Assembly: GCF_005503355.1 (NCBI RefSeq)
Contig: NZ_SCMK01000013.1
Span: forward strand, 62,001 to 126,000
Origin: Sphingomonas sp. 1F27F7B
GTDB lineage: Bacteria; Pseudomonadota; Alphaproteobacteria; Sphingomonadales; Sphingomonadaceae
Direction: 5' to 3'
DNA length: 64,000 nucleotides
The notes beneath the pieces were generated by a model. It was not told the DNA's origin. It worked only from the letters and a program-made list of their open reading frames with translations, and made no database searches. Below are positions 1 through 10,357 of the stretch, piece after piece (the stretch's first letter is position 1; each line of letters starts with the position of its first letter). Both the position numbers and the translations under genes were made by a program.

Positions 1-111
1 GGCCTCGGGCTGAGCCTGGCGGCGGCGATTGCGCGCGCGCATTTTGCGACGATCGAATTGTCGGACGCCGCGCCCGGCCTGCGGATCGTCATCGCCTTCG
101 ATGGCGGCTGA
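1..111 (+). CDS. C-terminal end of a sensor histidine kinase (partial)
   Basis: Only the last 36 residues are inside the window; the gene enters from the left edge. They start with the glycine-rich GLGLSLAAAIARAH, which matches the G2 box and following helix of the HATPase_c ATP-binding domain, and end with a short strand (LRIVIAF) as orthodox histidine kinases do. The sensor part and the phosphoacceptor histidine lie outside, so stimulus and partner regulator cannot be judged. A strong hairpin follows 8 bases after the stop, so this is probably the last gene of its transcript. Confidence 0.75.
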   Translation, partial: GLGLSLAAAIARAHFATIELSDAAPGLRIVIAFDGG

Positions 112-119
112 ACCACCGC

Positions 120-147
120 GCGGCGGCCCCTTTTCGGAGGCCGCCGC
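120..147. terminator. hairpin between convergent genes
   Basis: A perfect 9-bp GC stem (120-128 with 139-147) encloses a 10-base loop rich in T. It lies between the kinase stop and the stop of the convergent membrane protein gene, so it may serve both. There is no clear T-run after the stem. Confidence 0.5.
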
Positions 148-155
148 ACGCTGTC

Positions 156-938
156 TCAGGCGAAGATCGCCGCGAGGTCGGCAGGGGCAATGCCCTCCTT
201 GCGCTGGCGCAGCTCGACATAGATGCTTGCCTGCACCGCCACCATGACCATGCTGCCGAGCGCGCCCACCGCGGCGCCGACCAGCGCCGTCAGGAAGGCA
301 TTGCCGGTCGCGATCATCGCCGCGGTGAGGAAGCTCACCGGGATGCTGAGCACCCAGAGCAGGACGAGGACGATCAGCATCGTCAGGAAGATGCCCCCGC
401 GCGCGCCCTTGGTCAGTTCCGCGCTGCGGCCAAAGGCTTCGAGGATACCAACCTTCTCCTGGACATAGGCAGGCGTGACCACCGCCCAGACCAGCCACAG
501 GATGACGCCCGGCACGATCAGCAGCAGCAGGCCGATGCCGACCCCGATGCCGGCGATCAGGCCGATCGCGATCATCGGCAGGATCATGCTGATCCCCACT
601 GCGAGAAGCTGGCCGAACTGCGGAGTCTCTCCCGACAGGTGCATCACCGTCGCACGCGTGAGCGCAGCCTGCAAAATCGCCCCGGTGACGATCGAGACGA
701 GCCAGGTGAGACTCGCCATGCCCCAATAGGAGCCGCTGTAGAACATCGCGGCGCCCGCCTGGGCGCCGCCCAAGCTGAAATTGATCGCCTGCCAATATCC
801 GAGCACGAACTGCGGCGCACCCGCGAGCACCAGCGCCAGCCCACAGAAAAGCAGCAAATTCGACCCGATCGTCTCGAACGCGCGCGAAATGACCGCGCCA
901 ATTTCGTAGCGTGCCCCGCCAAGATTTGCTTCAGCCAT
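156..938 (-). CDS. multi-pass membrane protein, function unknown
   Basis: A 260-residue protein with about six hydrophobic segments: around residues 28-50, 68-92, 108-140, 145-160, 183-210 and 222-245. The N-terminus carries a short polar stretch before the first segment (GAVISRAFETI). The overall pattern resembles membrane proteins of the glycerophosphodiester phosphodiesterase membrane-domain type often placed near MoxR operons, but no catalytic motif is visible, so I give no function. The start is supported by AGAGGGGAA just upstream of the ATG. It diverges from the MoxR operon with 129 bp between the two starts. Confidence 0.7.
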   Translation of the reverse strand: MAEANLGGARYEIGAVISRAFETIGSNLLLFCGLALVLAGAPQFVLGYWQAINFSLGGAQAGAAMFYSGSYWGMASLTWLVSIVTGAILQAALTRATVMHLSGETPQFGQLLAVGISMILPMIAIGLIAGIGVGIGLLLLIVPGVILWLVWAVVTPAYVQEKVGILEAFGRSAELTKGARGGIFLTMLIVLVLLWVLSIPVSFLTAAMIATGNAFLTALVGAAVGALGSMVMVAVQASIYVELRQRKEGIAPADLAAIFA

Positions 939-1067
939 GATTCCCCTCTTTCATCGAAGTGGATCGACGACGAAGAAAAGCTGAACAAAAACCGTCCCGG
1001 AGTCCAGTCTTGCCGGGTTTCCTGCAACGGACTGTTCCGGTAGCACTGGGCGCGTGGGGGATTCGAC

Positions 1068-1685
1068 GTGACCGTACAGGGATCGACTGCACAGTCCGTC
1101 GCCAGGGCGCATGAGGCCCTGCGCGCGCGTTCCGACATCCAGTTCGAGATGACGGCGGCCAAGCCGCCCGAGATTCCGCCCTGGATGCGCTGGCTGGCCA
1201 GGCAGCTCGGGGAAGTCGCCCCCTATATGGGCTGGGTCCTTCTCGCCTGTGCGGCGATCGGCGCGGCAATCATTGTCTATCTCGTCGTCAGCGCGCTGAT
1301 TCGCACTCGCCATTCGGGCGACGCCAATGCCGTGGCGGAGCAGGACGTCGCCGCCTGGCGCCCGACAGAGAAGGCCGCACGCGCGCTGCTCGCCGATGCC
1401 GAGGCGCTCGCGGCCCGGGGGCGATACGAGGAAGCGGTGCACCTGCTGCTACAGCGCAGCCTCGAGGATATTCAGCGCCATCGCCCGCGCCTGCTCCGTC
1501 CTGCGCTCACCAGCCGCGAGATCGCCGGATCGGAATGGATGCCCGGCATCGTCCGCCGTACCTTCGCCGCCATGGCCGCGCCGGTGGAGCGCAGCCTGTT
1601 CGGCGGCCGCAGCCTGGCCCGGACGGACTGGGAAGAAGCCCGCGCCGCCTATGGCGAATTCGCGCTGCCGGGGTCGTGGCGATGA
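1068..1685 (+). CDS. DUF4129 domain protein, first gene of MoxR operon
   Basis: A 205-residue protein. A soluble N-terminal part with a PPWMRWLARQL amphipathic stretch is followed by one membrane helix at about residues 52-76 and a cytoplasmic C-terminal domain. That domain has the DUF4129 pattern: an alpha-helical block (RYEEAVHLLLQRSLEDI), then LTSREIAG, then a final FALPGSW segment. DUF4129 proteins usually sit beside MoxR/DUF58 genes, as here. The GTG start has GGGGG six bases upstream; an internal ATG at 1149 is a weaker alternative. The stop overlaps the next start by 4 bases. Molecular role is unknown; membrane anchoring of the module is an inference. Confidence 0.8.
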   Translation: MTVQGSTAQSVARAHEALRARSDIQFEMTAAKPPEIPPWMRWLARQLGEVAPYMGWVLLACAAIGAAIIVYLVVSALIRTRHSGDANAVAEQDVAAWRPTEKAARALLADAEALAARGRYEEAVHLLLQRSLEDIQRHRPRLLRPALTSREIAGSEWMPGIVRRTFAAMAAPVERSLFGGRSLARTDWEEARAAYGEFALPGSWR

Positions 1686-2816
1686 GCGGCGAGAGCACCG
1701 CGACCCCCTTCAGTCTGCGCACCGTGCTGGTGCTGGTGCTGCTCGGCGTGGTCGGCTTCGTCGCTTTCCTGCTGCTCACCGCCTATGCCGACGATCTGCA
1801 ACCCGCGCAGCGCCCGGGCAACCATGCGCTCGCCACTTCGGCAATCGGCTTTGCCGGCGCGGCGGAGCTGGTGCGGCAGGTGCACGGCGCAGTGAAGATG
1901 GTACGGCGTGACGCCGAGCTCGACACCAGCGACATATTGGTGGTGACGCTGGAGCCGACGACCAGCCCCGACACGGTGAAGCGGATCGTCGATCGCCGCG
2001 CCGCGCAGCCGACGATCCTGGTCCTGCCCAAATGGCTGGCCATGCCCCGGCCCGACAAGCCCGCCTGGGTCACGTCGTTCGGCACCCTCCCGGTACGCCA
2101 GGCCGTGCAGCAGATCGCGCAGGTCACCGAAGCGAATGTGCAGGAAAATGCCGACGGTCTCAGGACCATCTCAGGCGAAAAGCTCGAGCCCGTGATCGGC
2201 AACGGACATGGCGGGGCGCTGGTCGCCACGATGAAGGACCAGCCGACGCTGATCGTCGCCGATCCCGACCTGCTCGACAATCAGGGCCTCAAGACGCTCG
2301 CGGGCGCAGAACGGGCGATGCAGCTGCTCGACTGGTTCGACGACGGCCAGCGCGGCATCGCCTTCGACCTGACGCTCCACGGCTTTGGGAGCAATCCCAA
2401 CCTGCTCAAGCTGGCGTTCGAGCCCCCTTTCCTGCCGCTCACCTTGTGTCTGCTGGTCGCGGCGCTGCTCGCCGGCTGGCACGCGCTGCTGCGCTTCGGC
2501 CCGGCGCTGCCCGAAGCGCGCGGCGTCGCCTTCGGCAAGCGGGCAATCGCGGAGAACGGCGCGGCGCTGCTCCGCCTCGCCGGGCGGCGCCACCGCACCG
2601 GCGATCGCTATGCCGCGCTGATCCGCGACGCGGCGGCGAGCGCCACGGCCGCGCCGGCCAACCTGCCGCCGGACGCGCTCGACAACTATCTCGACCGGCT
2701 CGACAAGCAAGGCGAGCCCTTCACTGCCCTCGCCGCGCGCGCGGGCCATGCCCAGGACACGCGCGCGCTGCTCGATGCCGCCCGTGCCCTCTATCAATGG
2801 AAAAGGACCGTCACGC

Positions 2817-2827
<11 letters not shown>
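1682..2827 (+). CDS. DUF4350 domain membrane protein
   Basis: A 381-residue protein: a membrane helix at about residues 14-37, a periplasmic domain of roughly 200 residues, a second helix near residues 248-268, and a cytoplasmic helical tail ending in [13 protein letters not shown]. The periplasmic part reads like the DUF4350 fold related to GATase-like domains (strand-rich [31 protein letters not shown]). It starts at the ATG whose first bases are shared with the stop of the DUF4129 gene (ATGA overlap), and its end overlaps the MoxR start by 11 bases, so translation is coupled. DUF4350 is a recurrent member of MoxR/DUF58 operons; the biochemical role is not known. Confidence 0.8.
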
Positions 2828-3769
<942 letters not shown>

Positions 3770-3773
<4 letters not shown>

Positions 3774-5062
3774 TCCGACCCAGCATCCGCTGCGTGCTGA
3801 TGGTCGCCGCGGGAGCGCCGCTGGCGCTGCTCGTCGGCGTGCTGGCACCGCAGCTCTGGTTCGCCGGGCTGATATGGATGCCGATGATGCTCGCCTTCGC
3901 CGCCATCGACGCAGTGCTGGCACCGCGCGCGCCGGTGCTGAAGGCGTCCTGCCCGGGCGCGATCGAGATCGGCGCGCCGCTGATCGTCGAAGTCATGGTG
4001 GCGGACCGGCCGGTGGACGGGCTGGAGCTGGCGGTGGCCACGGGCCCCAGGCTGGTGCCGCGCGCCGAAGGGCGCATCCGGCTGGCGCGCGGCGAGAACC
4101 ATGCCGCGATCGCCTTTCTTCCCGTGCGGCGCGGCACCGACAAGGTGGAGGCGCTGTGGAGCCGCTGGACCGGTCCCTTCGGACTGGTCTGGCGCCAGCG
4201 GGTGGAGAAGCTGGATCGCCTGGTGGTGATCACCCCGGATATCCGCCCCGTGCGCAATTCGGCGCATCTGCTGCTGCGCGATGCGCAAATGGGCGACATG
4301 GCGCGAGTCGATCGCGGCGAAGGCAGTGAGTTCGAGGCGCTGACCGAATGGCGTTCGGGCATGGAGCGCCGCACGATCGACTGGAATCACAGCGCCCGCC
4401 ATCTCCAGCTGCTCGCGCGCGAGAACCGGATCGAACGCAACAACCAGATCGTCTTCGCGATCGATACCGGCCGGGTGATGTGCGAGCCGATCGACGGCCT
4501 GCCGCGCGTCGACCGGGCGATCACCGCGGCGCTGCTCGGTGCCTATGCCGCGCTCAAGCTCGGGGATCGGGTGGCCTTGTTCGGCTTCGACTCGCAGCCC
4601 CGGGTCGCCTCGGGCGCAGTCTCGGGCACCCGCGCCTTTCCGCTGATGCAGCGGCTGGCCGGGCAGCTCGACTACAGCACGGCCGAGACCAATTACACGC
4701 TCGGCCTCGCCACGCTGGCGGGCGACCTCACCCGCCGCTCGCTCGTGGTGATCTTCACCGAGTTCACCGATCCCACCGGCGCCGAGCTGATGCTCCGCGC
4801 GGCCGCGAACCTGCTGCGCGGGCATCTGGTGCTGTTCGTGATCCTGGCGGACGACGAGCTCGAGGAACTGGCTGGCGCCGAGCCGATGGCGATCGACGAC
4901 GTCTCGCGCGCGGTGATCGCCGCATCGATGCTGCGCGAGCGGCGGATCGTCCAGGCCCGGCTCCGCCACGCCGGCATCCATGTGCTGGAAGCGCGGCACG
5001 ACCAGGTGGGGCCCGCGCTCGTCCGCCAGTATTTCGAGTTCAAGCGGAGGAACCTGCTGTGA
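3770..5062 (+). CDS. DUF58 domain protein
   Basis: A 430-residue protein. Two hydrophobic segments at the N-terminus (about residues 8-25 and 28-48) anchor it, an immunoglobulin-like region follows, then the DUF58 core with [25 protein letters not shown], the hallmark of the family. The C-terminal part has a von Willebrand A-like Rossmann pattern ([21 protein letters not shown]) with a weakened metal site. The TTG at 3770 overlaps the MoxR stop (TTGA) and is my preferred start; GTG 3794 and ATG 3800 are in-frame alternatives that would shorten the first helix. Known of the family: partner of MoxR ATPases. Confidence 0.88.
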
Positions 5063-6078
5063 GCGGAGCCGCATCGTCCCAGTTCGCGAGCACCCGTTTC
5101 CGCGACGCCCGCACGGTCGACTGGCTGGAACTGGAGCAGCGCATCCTCCAGATCGAGCGCGGCCGCGCCGGATCGCTTTCGGACGAGGACCTGTTCGAGC
5201 TGCCGGTGCTTTATCGCACCGCGCTTTCCTCGCTCTCGGTGGCGCGCGAGACTTCGCTGGACGCCGATCTGGTCGCCTATCTCGAGGCGCTGTGCGCGCG
5301 ATCCTATTTCGTGCTCTACGGCGTCCAGCCTCCCCTGCGGCGGCGCATCGCGGCATTCTTCGGCGCAAGCTGGCCGCTGGCGCTGCGCAGCCTGGCGCGC
5401 GAGACCCTGGTCGCGGTGCTGATGATGATGCTCGGCGGCATTGCGGCCTATTGCCTCGTCGCCAGCGACCCGAGCTGGTACCATTCGATCGTGCCCGAGG
5501 GATTGGCGGGCGGCCGAGGGCCACAATCGAGCGCGGCGGAGCTGCGCCAGGGCCTGTATGACGGCGGGGGCGACGGCAGCAACATGCTCGGCGCCTTCGC
5601 GACCTATCTGTTCACCCATAACGCACAGATTTCGTTGATGTGCTTCGCCCTGGGCTTCGCCTTCTGCGTGCCGACATTGCTGCTGCTCGTCTACAATGGC
5701 TGCATCATCGGTGCCTTCCTCGCGGTGTTCGTCTCCAAGGGACTCGGCCTGCCGCTCGCCGCATGGCTGGCGATCCACGGGACTACCGAGCTGTTCGCCA
5801 TCGCCATCGCCGGCGCGGCGGGGTTGCGCATCGGCATGGCGGTGGCGTTTCCGGGCAAGCTCTCCCGCACCGCCGCAACTGCCGAGGCCGGACGCACCGC
5901 AGCCTTCGCGATGATCGGCGTCGTGCTGATGCTCGCCGTGGCGGGACTGCTCGAGGGCGTGGGCCGACAGCTGATCACCTCGGACCTGGTCCGCGTCGCG
6001 GTCGGCGGCTGCGCACTGTTCGGCTGGCTGCTCTATTTCTACGTGACGCCGGTGCATGATGGCGACGCCAATGGCTGA
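5059..6078 (+). CDS. SpoIIM-family (stage II sporulation protein M-like) membrane protein
   Basis: A 339-residue protein with a soluble N-terminal helical region (DWLELEQRILQIERG) and at least five hydrophobic segments from about residue 115. The segment around FATYLFTHNAQISLMCFALGF followed by PTLLLLVYNGCIIG matches the SpoIIM/DUF95 core. In non-sporulating bacteria this family is common beside RDD and MoxR genes, so the sporulation name is historical. The GTG start overlaps the DUF58 stop by 4 bases. Its role is probably envelope-related, by context only. Confidence 0.82.
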   Translation: MSGAASSQFASTRFRDARTVDWLELEQRILQIERGRAGSLSDEDLFELPVLYRTALSSLSVARETSLDADLVAYLEALCARSYFVLYGVQPPLRRRIAAFFGASWPLALRSLARETLVAVLMMMLGGIAAYCLVASDPSWYHSIVPEGLAGGRGPQSSAAELRQGLYDGGGDGSNMLGAFATYLFTHNAQISLMCFALGFAFCVPTLLLLVYNGCIIGAFLAVFVSKGLGLPLAAWLAIHGTTELFAIAIAGAAGLRIGMAVAFPGKLSRTAATAEAGRTAAFAMIGVVLMLAVAGLLEGVGRQLITSDLVRVAVGGCALFGWLLYFYVTPVHDGDANG

Positions 6079-6955
6079 GGCTCGGGCAGCGCCGCGCCAG
6101 GGCCGCGAGCGGGACGGCAACCGCCGCACCTTCGTCACGCCCGAAGGCGTGGACCTGCAGCTCGACATCGCCACCATCGGGGAGCGCGCCGGCGCCTTCA
6201 TGCTCGATCTGGCGGCGATCGTCCTCACGCTGGTGGTACTTACCGTCGCCCTGCTGCTGGTGCTGGTGAGCACCGGAAAGCTGCTGGCGCAGCTGCTGCT
6301 GATGATCTGGCTGCTCGGCTTCTTCGTACTGCGCAACGGCTATTTCGCGATCTTCGAGCTGGGCCCGCGCGCGGCGACCCCGGGCAAACGGCTGATGCGG
6401 CTGCGCGTGGTGGCCCGCGACGGATCGCGGCTGCGCGGGCATCAGGTAGTGGCGCGCAACGCAATGCGCGAACTGGAGCTGTTCCTGCCGCTCTCCTTCC
6501 TGGCCTATCAGAGCTCCGCGGGCATGGCGACTTTCGCCACCGGCCTTTTCGGGCTGCTCTGGACGGGCATCTTCCTGCTCTTCCCCTTCTTCAATCGCGA
6601 TCGGCTGCGCGTGGGCGATCTGATCGCAGGCACCTGGGTGGTGCGATTGCCGCGCCGGAGCCTGAACCGCAGCGTCGCCGCGCGCACGGAGCCCGAACAG
6701 GCGCGCTACGGCTTCACCGATGCGCAGCTGAGCGTCTATGGCGAGTTCGAGCTGCAGAAACTGGAGGAAGTGCTGCGGCGGAACGACGAATATTCGACGA
6801 TCATCGTCGCGCGCACGATCCGCGAGCGGCTCGGCCTGGCCGAGAGCGACGGCCATGACCAGGAGTTCCTGGAGGCCTATTACACCGCGCTTTGCCAGCG
6901 GCTGGAGCGCAACATGCTGTTCGGCAAGCGGAAGAAGGACAAATATCAGCGCTGA
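6056..6955 (+). CDS. RDD family membrane protein
   Basis: A 299-residue protein. The RDD domain spans about residues 38-205 with GERAGAFMLDLAA as the R...D signature, four hydrophobic segments, and the typical ATPGKRLMRLRVVARDG and RDRLRVGDLIAGTWVV strings. A soluble tail of about 90 residues follows. It overlaps the end of the SpoIIM-like gene. Three ATGs (6056, 6059, 6071) can start it; 6071 gives the shortest overlap, and I keep the first. It is the last gene of the operon. RDD proteins have been linked to ion or osmolyte handling in some bacteria; here that is only a possibility. Confidence 0.83.
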   Translation: MMATPMAEARAAPRQGRERDGNRRTFVTPEGVDLQLDIATIGERAGAFMLDLAAIVLTLVVLTVALLLVLVSTGKLLAQLLLMIWLLGFFVLRNGYFAIFELGPRAATPGKRLMRLRVVARDGSRLRGHQVVARNAMRELELFLPLSFLAYQSSAGMATFATGLFGLLWTGIFLLFPFFNRDRLRVGDLIAGTWVVRLPRRSLNRSVAARTEPEQARYGFTDAQLSVYGEFELQKLEEVLRRNDEYSTIIVARTIRERLGLAESDGHDQEFLEAYYTALCQRLERNMLFGKRKKDKYQR

Positions 6956-6976
6956 TGCGGCCCCCGCGGCCTCGCC

Positions 6977-7396
6977 TCAGACGGCGAACAACTGGCCCAT
7001 GTCGCGAAACGCCTTGAATTCCAGTGCATTGCCGGCGGGATCGAGGAAGAACATCGTCGCCTGCTCGCCGGGTTTCCCCGGGAAACGAACATGCGGCTCG
7101 ATGATGAATGCGATGCCGGCGGCGCGCAGTCGCTCGGCAAGCGCCTCCCATTCCTCCCAGCCGAGCACCAGCCCGAAATGCGGCACGGGCACCGAGTCGC
7201 CATCGACCGCATTGTGCGCCTTCGCCCCCGCCCCTTCCGCCTTGTGGACGACGAGCTGGTGGCCGCGGAAATCGAAATCGATCCAGTGGCCGGGATCCTC
7301 GCGTCCCTGCGGGCAGCCGAGCAGGCTGCCGTAAAAGGCCCGCGCCGCTTCGATGTCGTCGACGGGAATGGCGAGGTGGAAGAGCGGTGTGGCCAT
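6977..7396 (-). CDS. VOC/glyoxalase-fold protein
   Basis: A 139-residue single-domain protein built of two beta-alpha-beta-beta-beta units: [23 protein letters not shown], then the metal-ligand strand HQLVVHK, then [19 protein letters not shown] and a closing strand [15 protein letters not shown]. The candidate metal ligands are the His in FHLAIP, the His of HQLVVHK and the Glu of ALEFKAF. Substrate is not deducible; relatives are annotated as dioxygenase- or glyoxalase-like. I chose the ATG at 7396, with CCGGGG just upstream; an in-frame ATG at 7408 adds four residues. Divergent from the altronate dehydratase gene. Confidence 0.85.
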   Translation of the reverse strand: MATPLFHLAIPVDDIEAARAFYGSLLGCPQGREDPGHWIDFDFRGHQLVVHKAEGAGAKAHNAVDGDSVPVPHFGLVLGWEEWEALAERLRAAGIAFIIEPHVRFPGKPGEQATMFFLDPAGNALEFKAFRDMGQLFAV

Positions 7397-7471
7397 GGCC
7401 CCGGACATAGAAGGACCGGCGCGATTGGGGAAGGCCGGCGCCAGATCTCGGGATCGTCGGGCCATCGCAGG

Positions 7472-7485
7472 GGAAACCGGTTTCC
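7472..7485. promoter_or_regulatory. perfect 14-bp palindrome upstream of altronate dehydratase (operator candidate)
   Basis: GGAAACCGGTTTCC is a perfect 14-bp palindrome with a CG core, the geometry of a LacI-family operator. It lies 31 bases before the ATG of the altronate dehydratase and just upstream of a TATATC element at 7504-7509 that could be the -10 box. No LacI- or GntR-type regulator gene is in the window, so the regulator would be encoded elsewhere. Confidence 0.5.
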
Positions 7486-7516
7486 TTGCGCCGGGCGCCG
7501 ACCTATATCGGGCGCC

Positions 7517-8974
7517 ATGCTCCCCGCGCTCCTCCGTATCGATTCCAAGGACGACACAGCCACCGCACTGCGCGACATGGCCGCCGGCGAAACGGCGCTG
7601 GGCGTCACTCTCATGGAGCCGGTAGCCAAGGGCCACAAGGTGGCGGTGCAGCCGATCGCGGCCGGCGAGCCGGTGCGCAAATTCGGGTTCCCGATCGGCA
7701 CCGCGACGCGCGACATCCTGCCGGGCGAGCATGTCCACACCCACAATGTGTCGACTGCGCTCGCGCCCGGCGGCGCCTATGCCTTCACTCCGCTCGAGCA
7801 GACAGGCACGTCGTTCGAGGGCCCGGGCTTTCTCGGCTATCACCGCGCCGACGGCCGGGTGGGCACGCGCAACGAGATCTGGGTGATACCCACCGTCGGC
7901 TGCGTCGCCCGCACCGCGCAGAAGATCGCCGAGCGCGCGGCGGTGCTGCACGCGGGCAAGGTGGACGGCATCCACGCCTTTCCCCATCCGTTCGGCTGCT
8001 CGCAGCTGGGCGACGATCTACAGGGCACGCGGGCAATCCTCTCGGCGCTGGCCAGCCATCCCAATGCCGGCGGCGTGCTGATCGTCGGGCTCGGTTGCGA
8101 GAACAACCAGATCAAGGGCATGCTGGAGGGGATCGAGCACCCCAATCTGCGTAGCCTGGGCGCACAGGCGGCGGGCGACGAACTGGAAGAGGGCCTGGCG
8201 CTCGTCGCCGAGTTGGTCGGTGCCGCCAAGGCCGAGCGAACCCCGGCCCCGCTATCCGCGCTGGTGCTCGGCGTGAAATGCGGCGGCTCGGACGGCTTTT
8301 CCGGGCTCACCGCCAATCCGTTGACCGGACGCATGGCCGACGCGGTGACCGGCGCGGGCGGCACCGCCATCCTCACCGAGATCCCGGAGATATTCGGGGC
8401 CGAGCAGCTGCTGATGGCACGCGCTCGCGACCAGGCAGTCTTCGAAGCGATCGTGACTCTCGTCAACGGCTTCAAGGCCTATTTCACGCGCCACGGCGAG
8501 CCGGTCTCCGAAAACCCCTCTCCCGGCAACATCGCCGGCGGGATCACCACGCTTGAGGAGAAGTCGCTCGGCGCGGTGCAGAAGGCGGGGCACGCGATCG
8601 TCACCGACGTGATCCCCTATGGCGGCCGGGTGCGGCGCAGCGGACTGACTCTGCTCGAGGCACCCGGCAACGACGCCGTCTCCTCCACTGCGCTCGCGGC
8701 AGCGGGAGCGACTGCGATCCTCTTCACCACCGGCCGCGGGACGCCGCTCGGCTTCCCGGTGCCGACGATCAAGATCGCCTCGAACAGCGACCTTGCCGCA
8801 CGCAAGCCGGGCTGGATCGATTTCGACGCCGGCCAGGTTCTCGACCAGGGCATGGATGCCGCCGCGGGCGCGCTGCTGGAGACCATCGCCGCTATCGCCT
8901 CGGGCAGAGAGACCGCCGCGGAGCGCAACGGGGAACGCGAGATCGCGATCTGGAAGCGCGGCGTCACGCTCTGA
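7517..8974 (+). CDS. uxaA: altronate dehydratase (UxaA family)
   Basis: A 485-residue protein with the two-domain plan of altronate/galactarate dehydratases: an N-terminal SAF domain (about residues 1-90, containing [13 protein letters not shown]) and the large C-terminal dehydratase domain with [29 protein letters not shown] and [18 protein letters not shown]. It would dehydrate D-altronate to 2-keto-3-deoxygluconate in hexuronate catabolism. The usual partners (uxaB, uxaC, kdgK, transporter) are not next to it. The ATG follows a TATATC element and an operator-like palindrome, suggesting control by a sugar-responsive repressor. Altronate against another aldonate cannot be settled from sequence alone. 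Confidence 0.88.
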   Translation: MLPALLRIDSKDDTATALRDMAAGETALGVTLMEPVAKGHKVAVQPIAAGEPVRKFGFPIGTATRDILPGEHVHTHNVSTALAPGGAYAFTPLEQTGTSFEGPGFLGYHRADGRVGTRNEIWVIPTVGCVARTAQKIAERAAVLHAGKVDGIHAFPHPFGCSQLGDDLQGTRAILSALASHPNAGGVLIVGLGCENNQIKGMLEGIEHPNLRSLGAQAAGDELEEGLALVAELVGAAKAERTPAPLSALVLGVKCGGSDGFSGLTANPLTGRMADAVTGAGGTAILTEIPEIFGAEQLLMARARDQAVFEAIVTLVNGFKAYFTRHGEPVSENPSPGNIAGGITTLEEKSLGAVQKAGHAIVTDVIPYGGRVRRSGLTLLEAPGNDAVSSTALAAAGATAILFTTGRGTPLGFPVPTIKIASNSDLAARKPGWIDFDAGQVLDQGMDAAAGALLETIAAIASGRETAAERNGEREIAIWKRGVTL

Positions 8975-9007
8975 CGGGCAGGGATTTTTCCCAGGGAATG
9001 AAGCATC

Positions 9008-9023
9008 TCCGTTTCGAAACGGA
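9008..9023. promoter_or_regulatory. perfect 16-bp palindrome
   Basis: TCCGTTTCGAAACGGA is a perfect 16-bp palindrome 34 bases after the altronate dehydratase stop and 67 bases before the GTG of the Cys-tailed membrane protein. It can be read as an operator or as a short hairpin; there is no T-run on either side, which favours a protein-binding site. A TTAACCAT element (9056-9063), like a CtrA half-site, lies between it and the next gene. Confidence 0.35.
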
Positions 9024-9089
9024 CGAGTCATGACTGTGCTGCCCGCCGGTTTCTGTTAACCATATCGCGCGCGACTCAGGGGGAATAGC

Positions 9090-10010
9090 GTGGCGATCAT
9101 TCTGGCTTCGATCGGCAATCTGGCGGCGGGCGCGGCAAATGCCGCAGCCGCCCGGCCGATCAGCGCGGATGCGATCTACTGGCCTGCCTGGATCCTGGTG
9201 AGCGGCGTGCTGATCGCGCTGCTGATCGTGATCGGCGTGCTCACTTCGCTCAAGGCTGCGCTCCTCGCCAAGCCGAAGAAGCGCGACGAGGAATTCACCC
9301 GCATGCTGTGCAAGCAGGTGTGGAGACACACAGCCACGCTGACCGACATATTCGCCCAGCGCCTGCGCCAGCCCCAGCGCGACGTGGTGACGCTGCGCGT
9401 GCTGCTCCGCCTGCTGCGCGAGGACATTGCCGGGCCGGTGAACTTCGTCGAGCAGATGCGCCCGCACGCGCCCTCGACCTGGCCGGACTATGAGCTGTTC
9501 GCCGCCTTCAACAATTGGGGCGGCCAGATCTGCGCGATGGAATCGCAACTGGCGGACATGCAGCAGATGCTCAGCTATCCGGCGGTGAAGGAACCCGTGG
9601 ACGAGCATCGCGACGCGATGCTCGTCCATTTCTATGCGACCGAACAGGTGGCGATGGGGCAGACTGTCTCGACGCTCGGCAATCATGCGATCGCGGTGTG
9701 CGATGCAGCGGAGAAACTGCTCAAGAAGGAACCCGGCGGCTTCAAGTTCGGCGGGAGCGAGCCTGACGAGCCCGGTCATGGCTGCCCGGCTTGCGGCGCG
9801 AGCCGGCACAGCGTCTATGCTGGCGCCAACGCCCGAGACCTGCTGCCGCTGCCCGATCCGCCCGAAAAGCCGAAGAAGAAGGAAGCACCCCAGCCCGTTG
9901 CGCAGCTCTGCCACTGCGTGACGCCGCGGCCCTGTCATTGCACGCCGATGCCCTGTGCCTGTGCGTGCAATTGCAAGTCGGCAAGCGCCGCGGCGACCGC
10001 CCATCACTGA
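9090..10010 (+). CDS. membrane-anchored protein with Cys-rich C-terminal tail, function unknown
   Basis: A 306-residue protein that I do not recognise. A hydrophobic segment at about residues 31-55 (WPAWILVSGVLIALLIVIGVL) would anchor it. A helical cytoplasmic domain follows, then a CPACGAS pair near residue 232 and a C-terminal tail of about 25 residues holding eight cysteines, mostly in CHC, CAC and CNC steps, ending with two histidines. Such tails bind metal (Zn, Cu) or a cluster; that is inference. The GTG start has AGGGGGAA seven bases upstream. It stands alone between the dehydratase and a small membrane protein gene. Confidence 0.7.
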   Translation: MAIILASIGNLAAGAANAAAARPISADAIYWPAWILVSGVLIALLIVIGVLTSLKAALLAKPKKRDEEFTRMLCKQVWRHTATLTDIFAQRLRQPQRDVVTLRVLLRLLREDIAGPVNFVEQMRPHAPSTWPDYELFAAFNNWGGQICAMESQLADMQQMLSYPAVKEPVDEHRDAMLVHFYATEQVAMGQTVSTLGNHAIAVCDAAEKLLKKEPGGFKFGGSEPDEPGHGCPACGASRHSVYAGANARDLLPLPDPPEKPKKKEAPQPVAQLCHCVTPRPCHCTPMPCACACNCKSASAAATAHH

Positions 10011-10121
10011 TCGTTTCGGCGACGACGGAGTATTGCTGCACTGCGATAAACCGGAGGCCCGCGGCATTGAAGCCTTAACGCTCCTCTCGTAAGTTCGCGC
10101 CCAGGGTTTCGGGGTGGGTTG

Positions 10122-10352
10122 ATGACCGAGTTTATCGTCTTCGCGTACGCGATGCTGGCAATGTTCGTGATTGAGTCGATGCAGCGCAGCAAACGGGAGC
10201 AGCGCGCCAGTTCGCAGATGGTCACCATGGTCGGCTGGGGGCTGTTCTCGCTCTCGTCGACATTGGCGGTGCTGCTCGGCGCCGTCGCGCTCGCGCTCGC
10301 GCTGGGTGCCAATATCCCCCTTCCCCGAGGCTTCGAAGCGCCGCTATTCTAG
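10122..10352 (+). CDS. small membrane protein, function unknown
   Basis: A 76-residue protein with two predicted membrane helices (about residues 3-18 and 39-65) joined by a basic loop (QRSKREQRASSQ). It begins at the ATG after GGGGTGGG; a TTG three bases upstream is also in frame. It ends 5 bases before the gamma carbonic anhydrase start, so the two are probably cotranscribed. No family recognised. Confidence 0.6.
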   Translation: MTEFIVFAYAMLAMFVIESMQRSKREQRASSQMVTMVGWGLFSLSSTLAVLLGAVALALALGANIPLPRGFEAPLF

Positions 10353-10357
10353 GCGGC

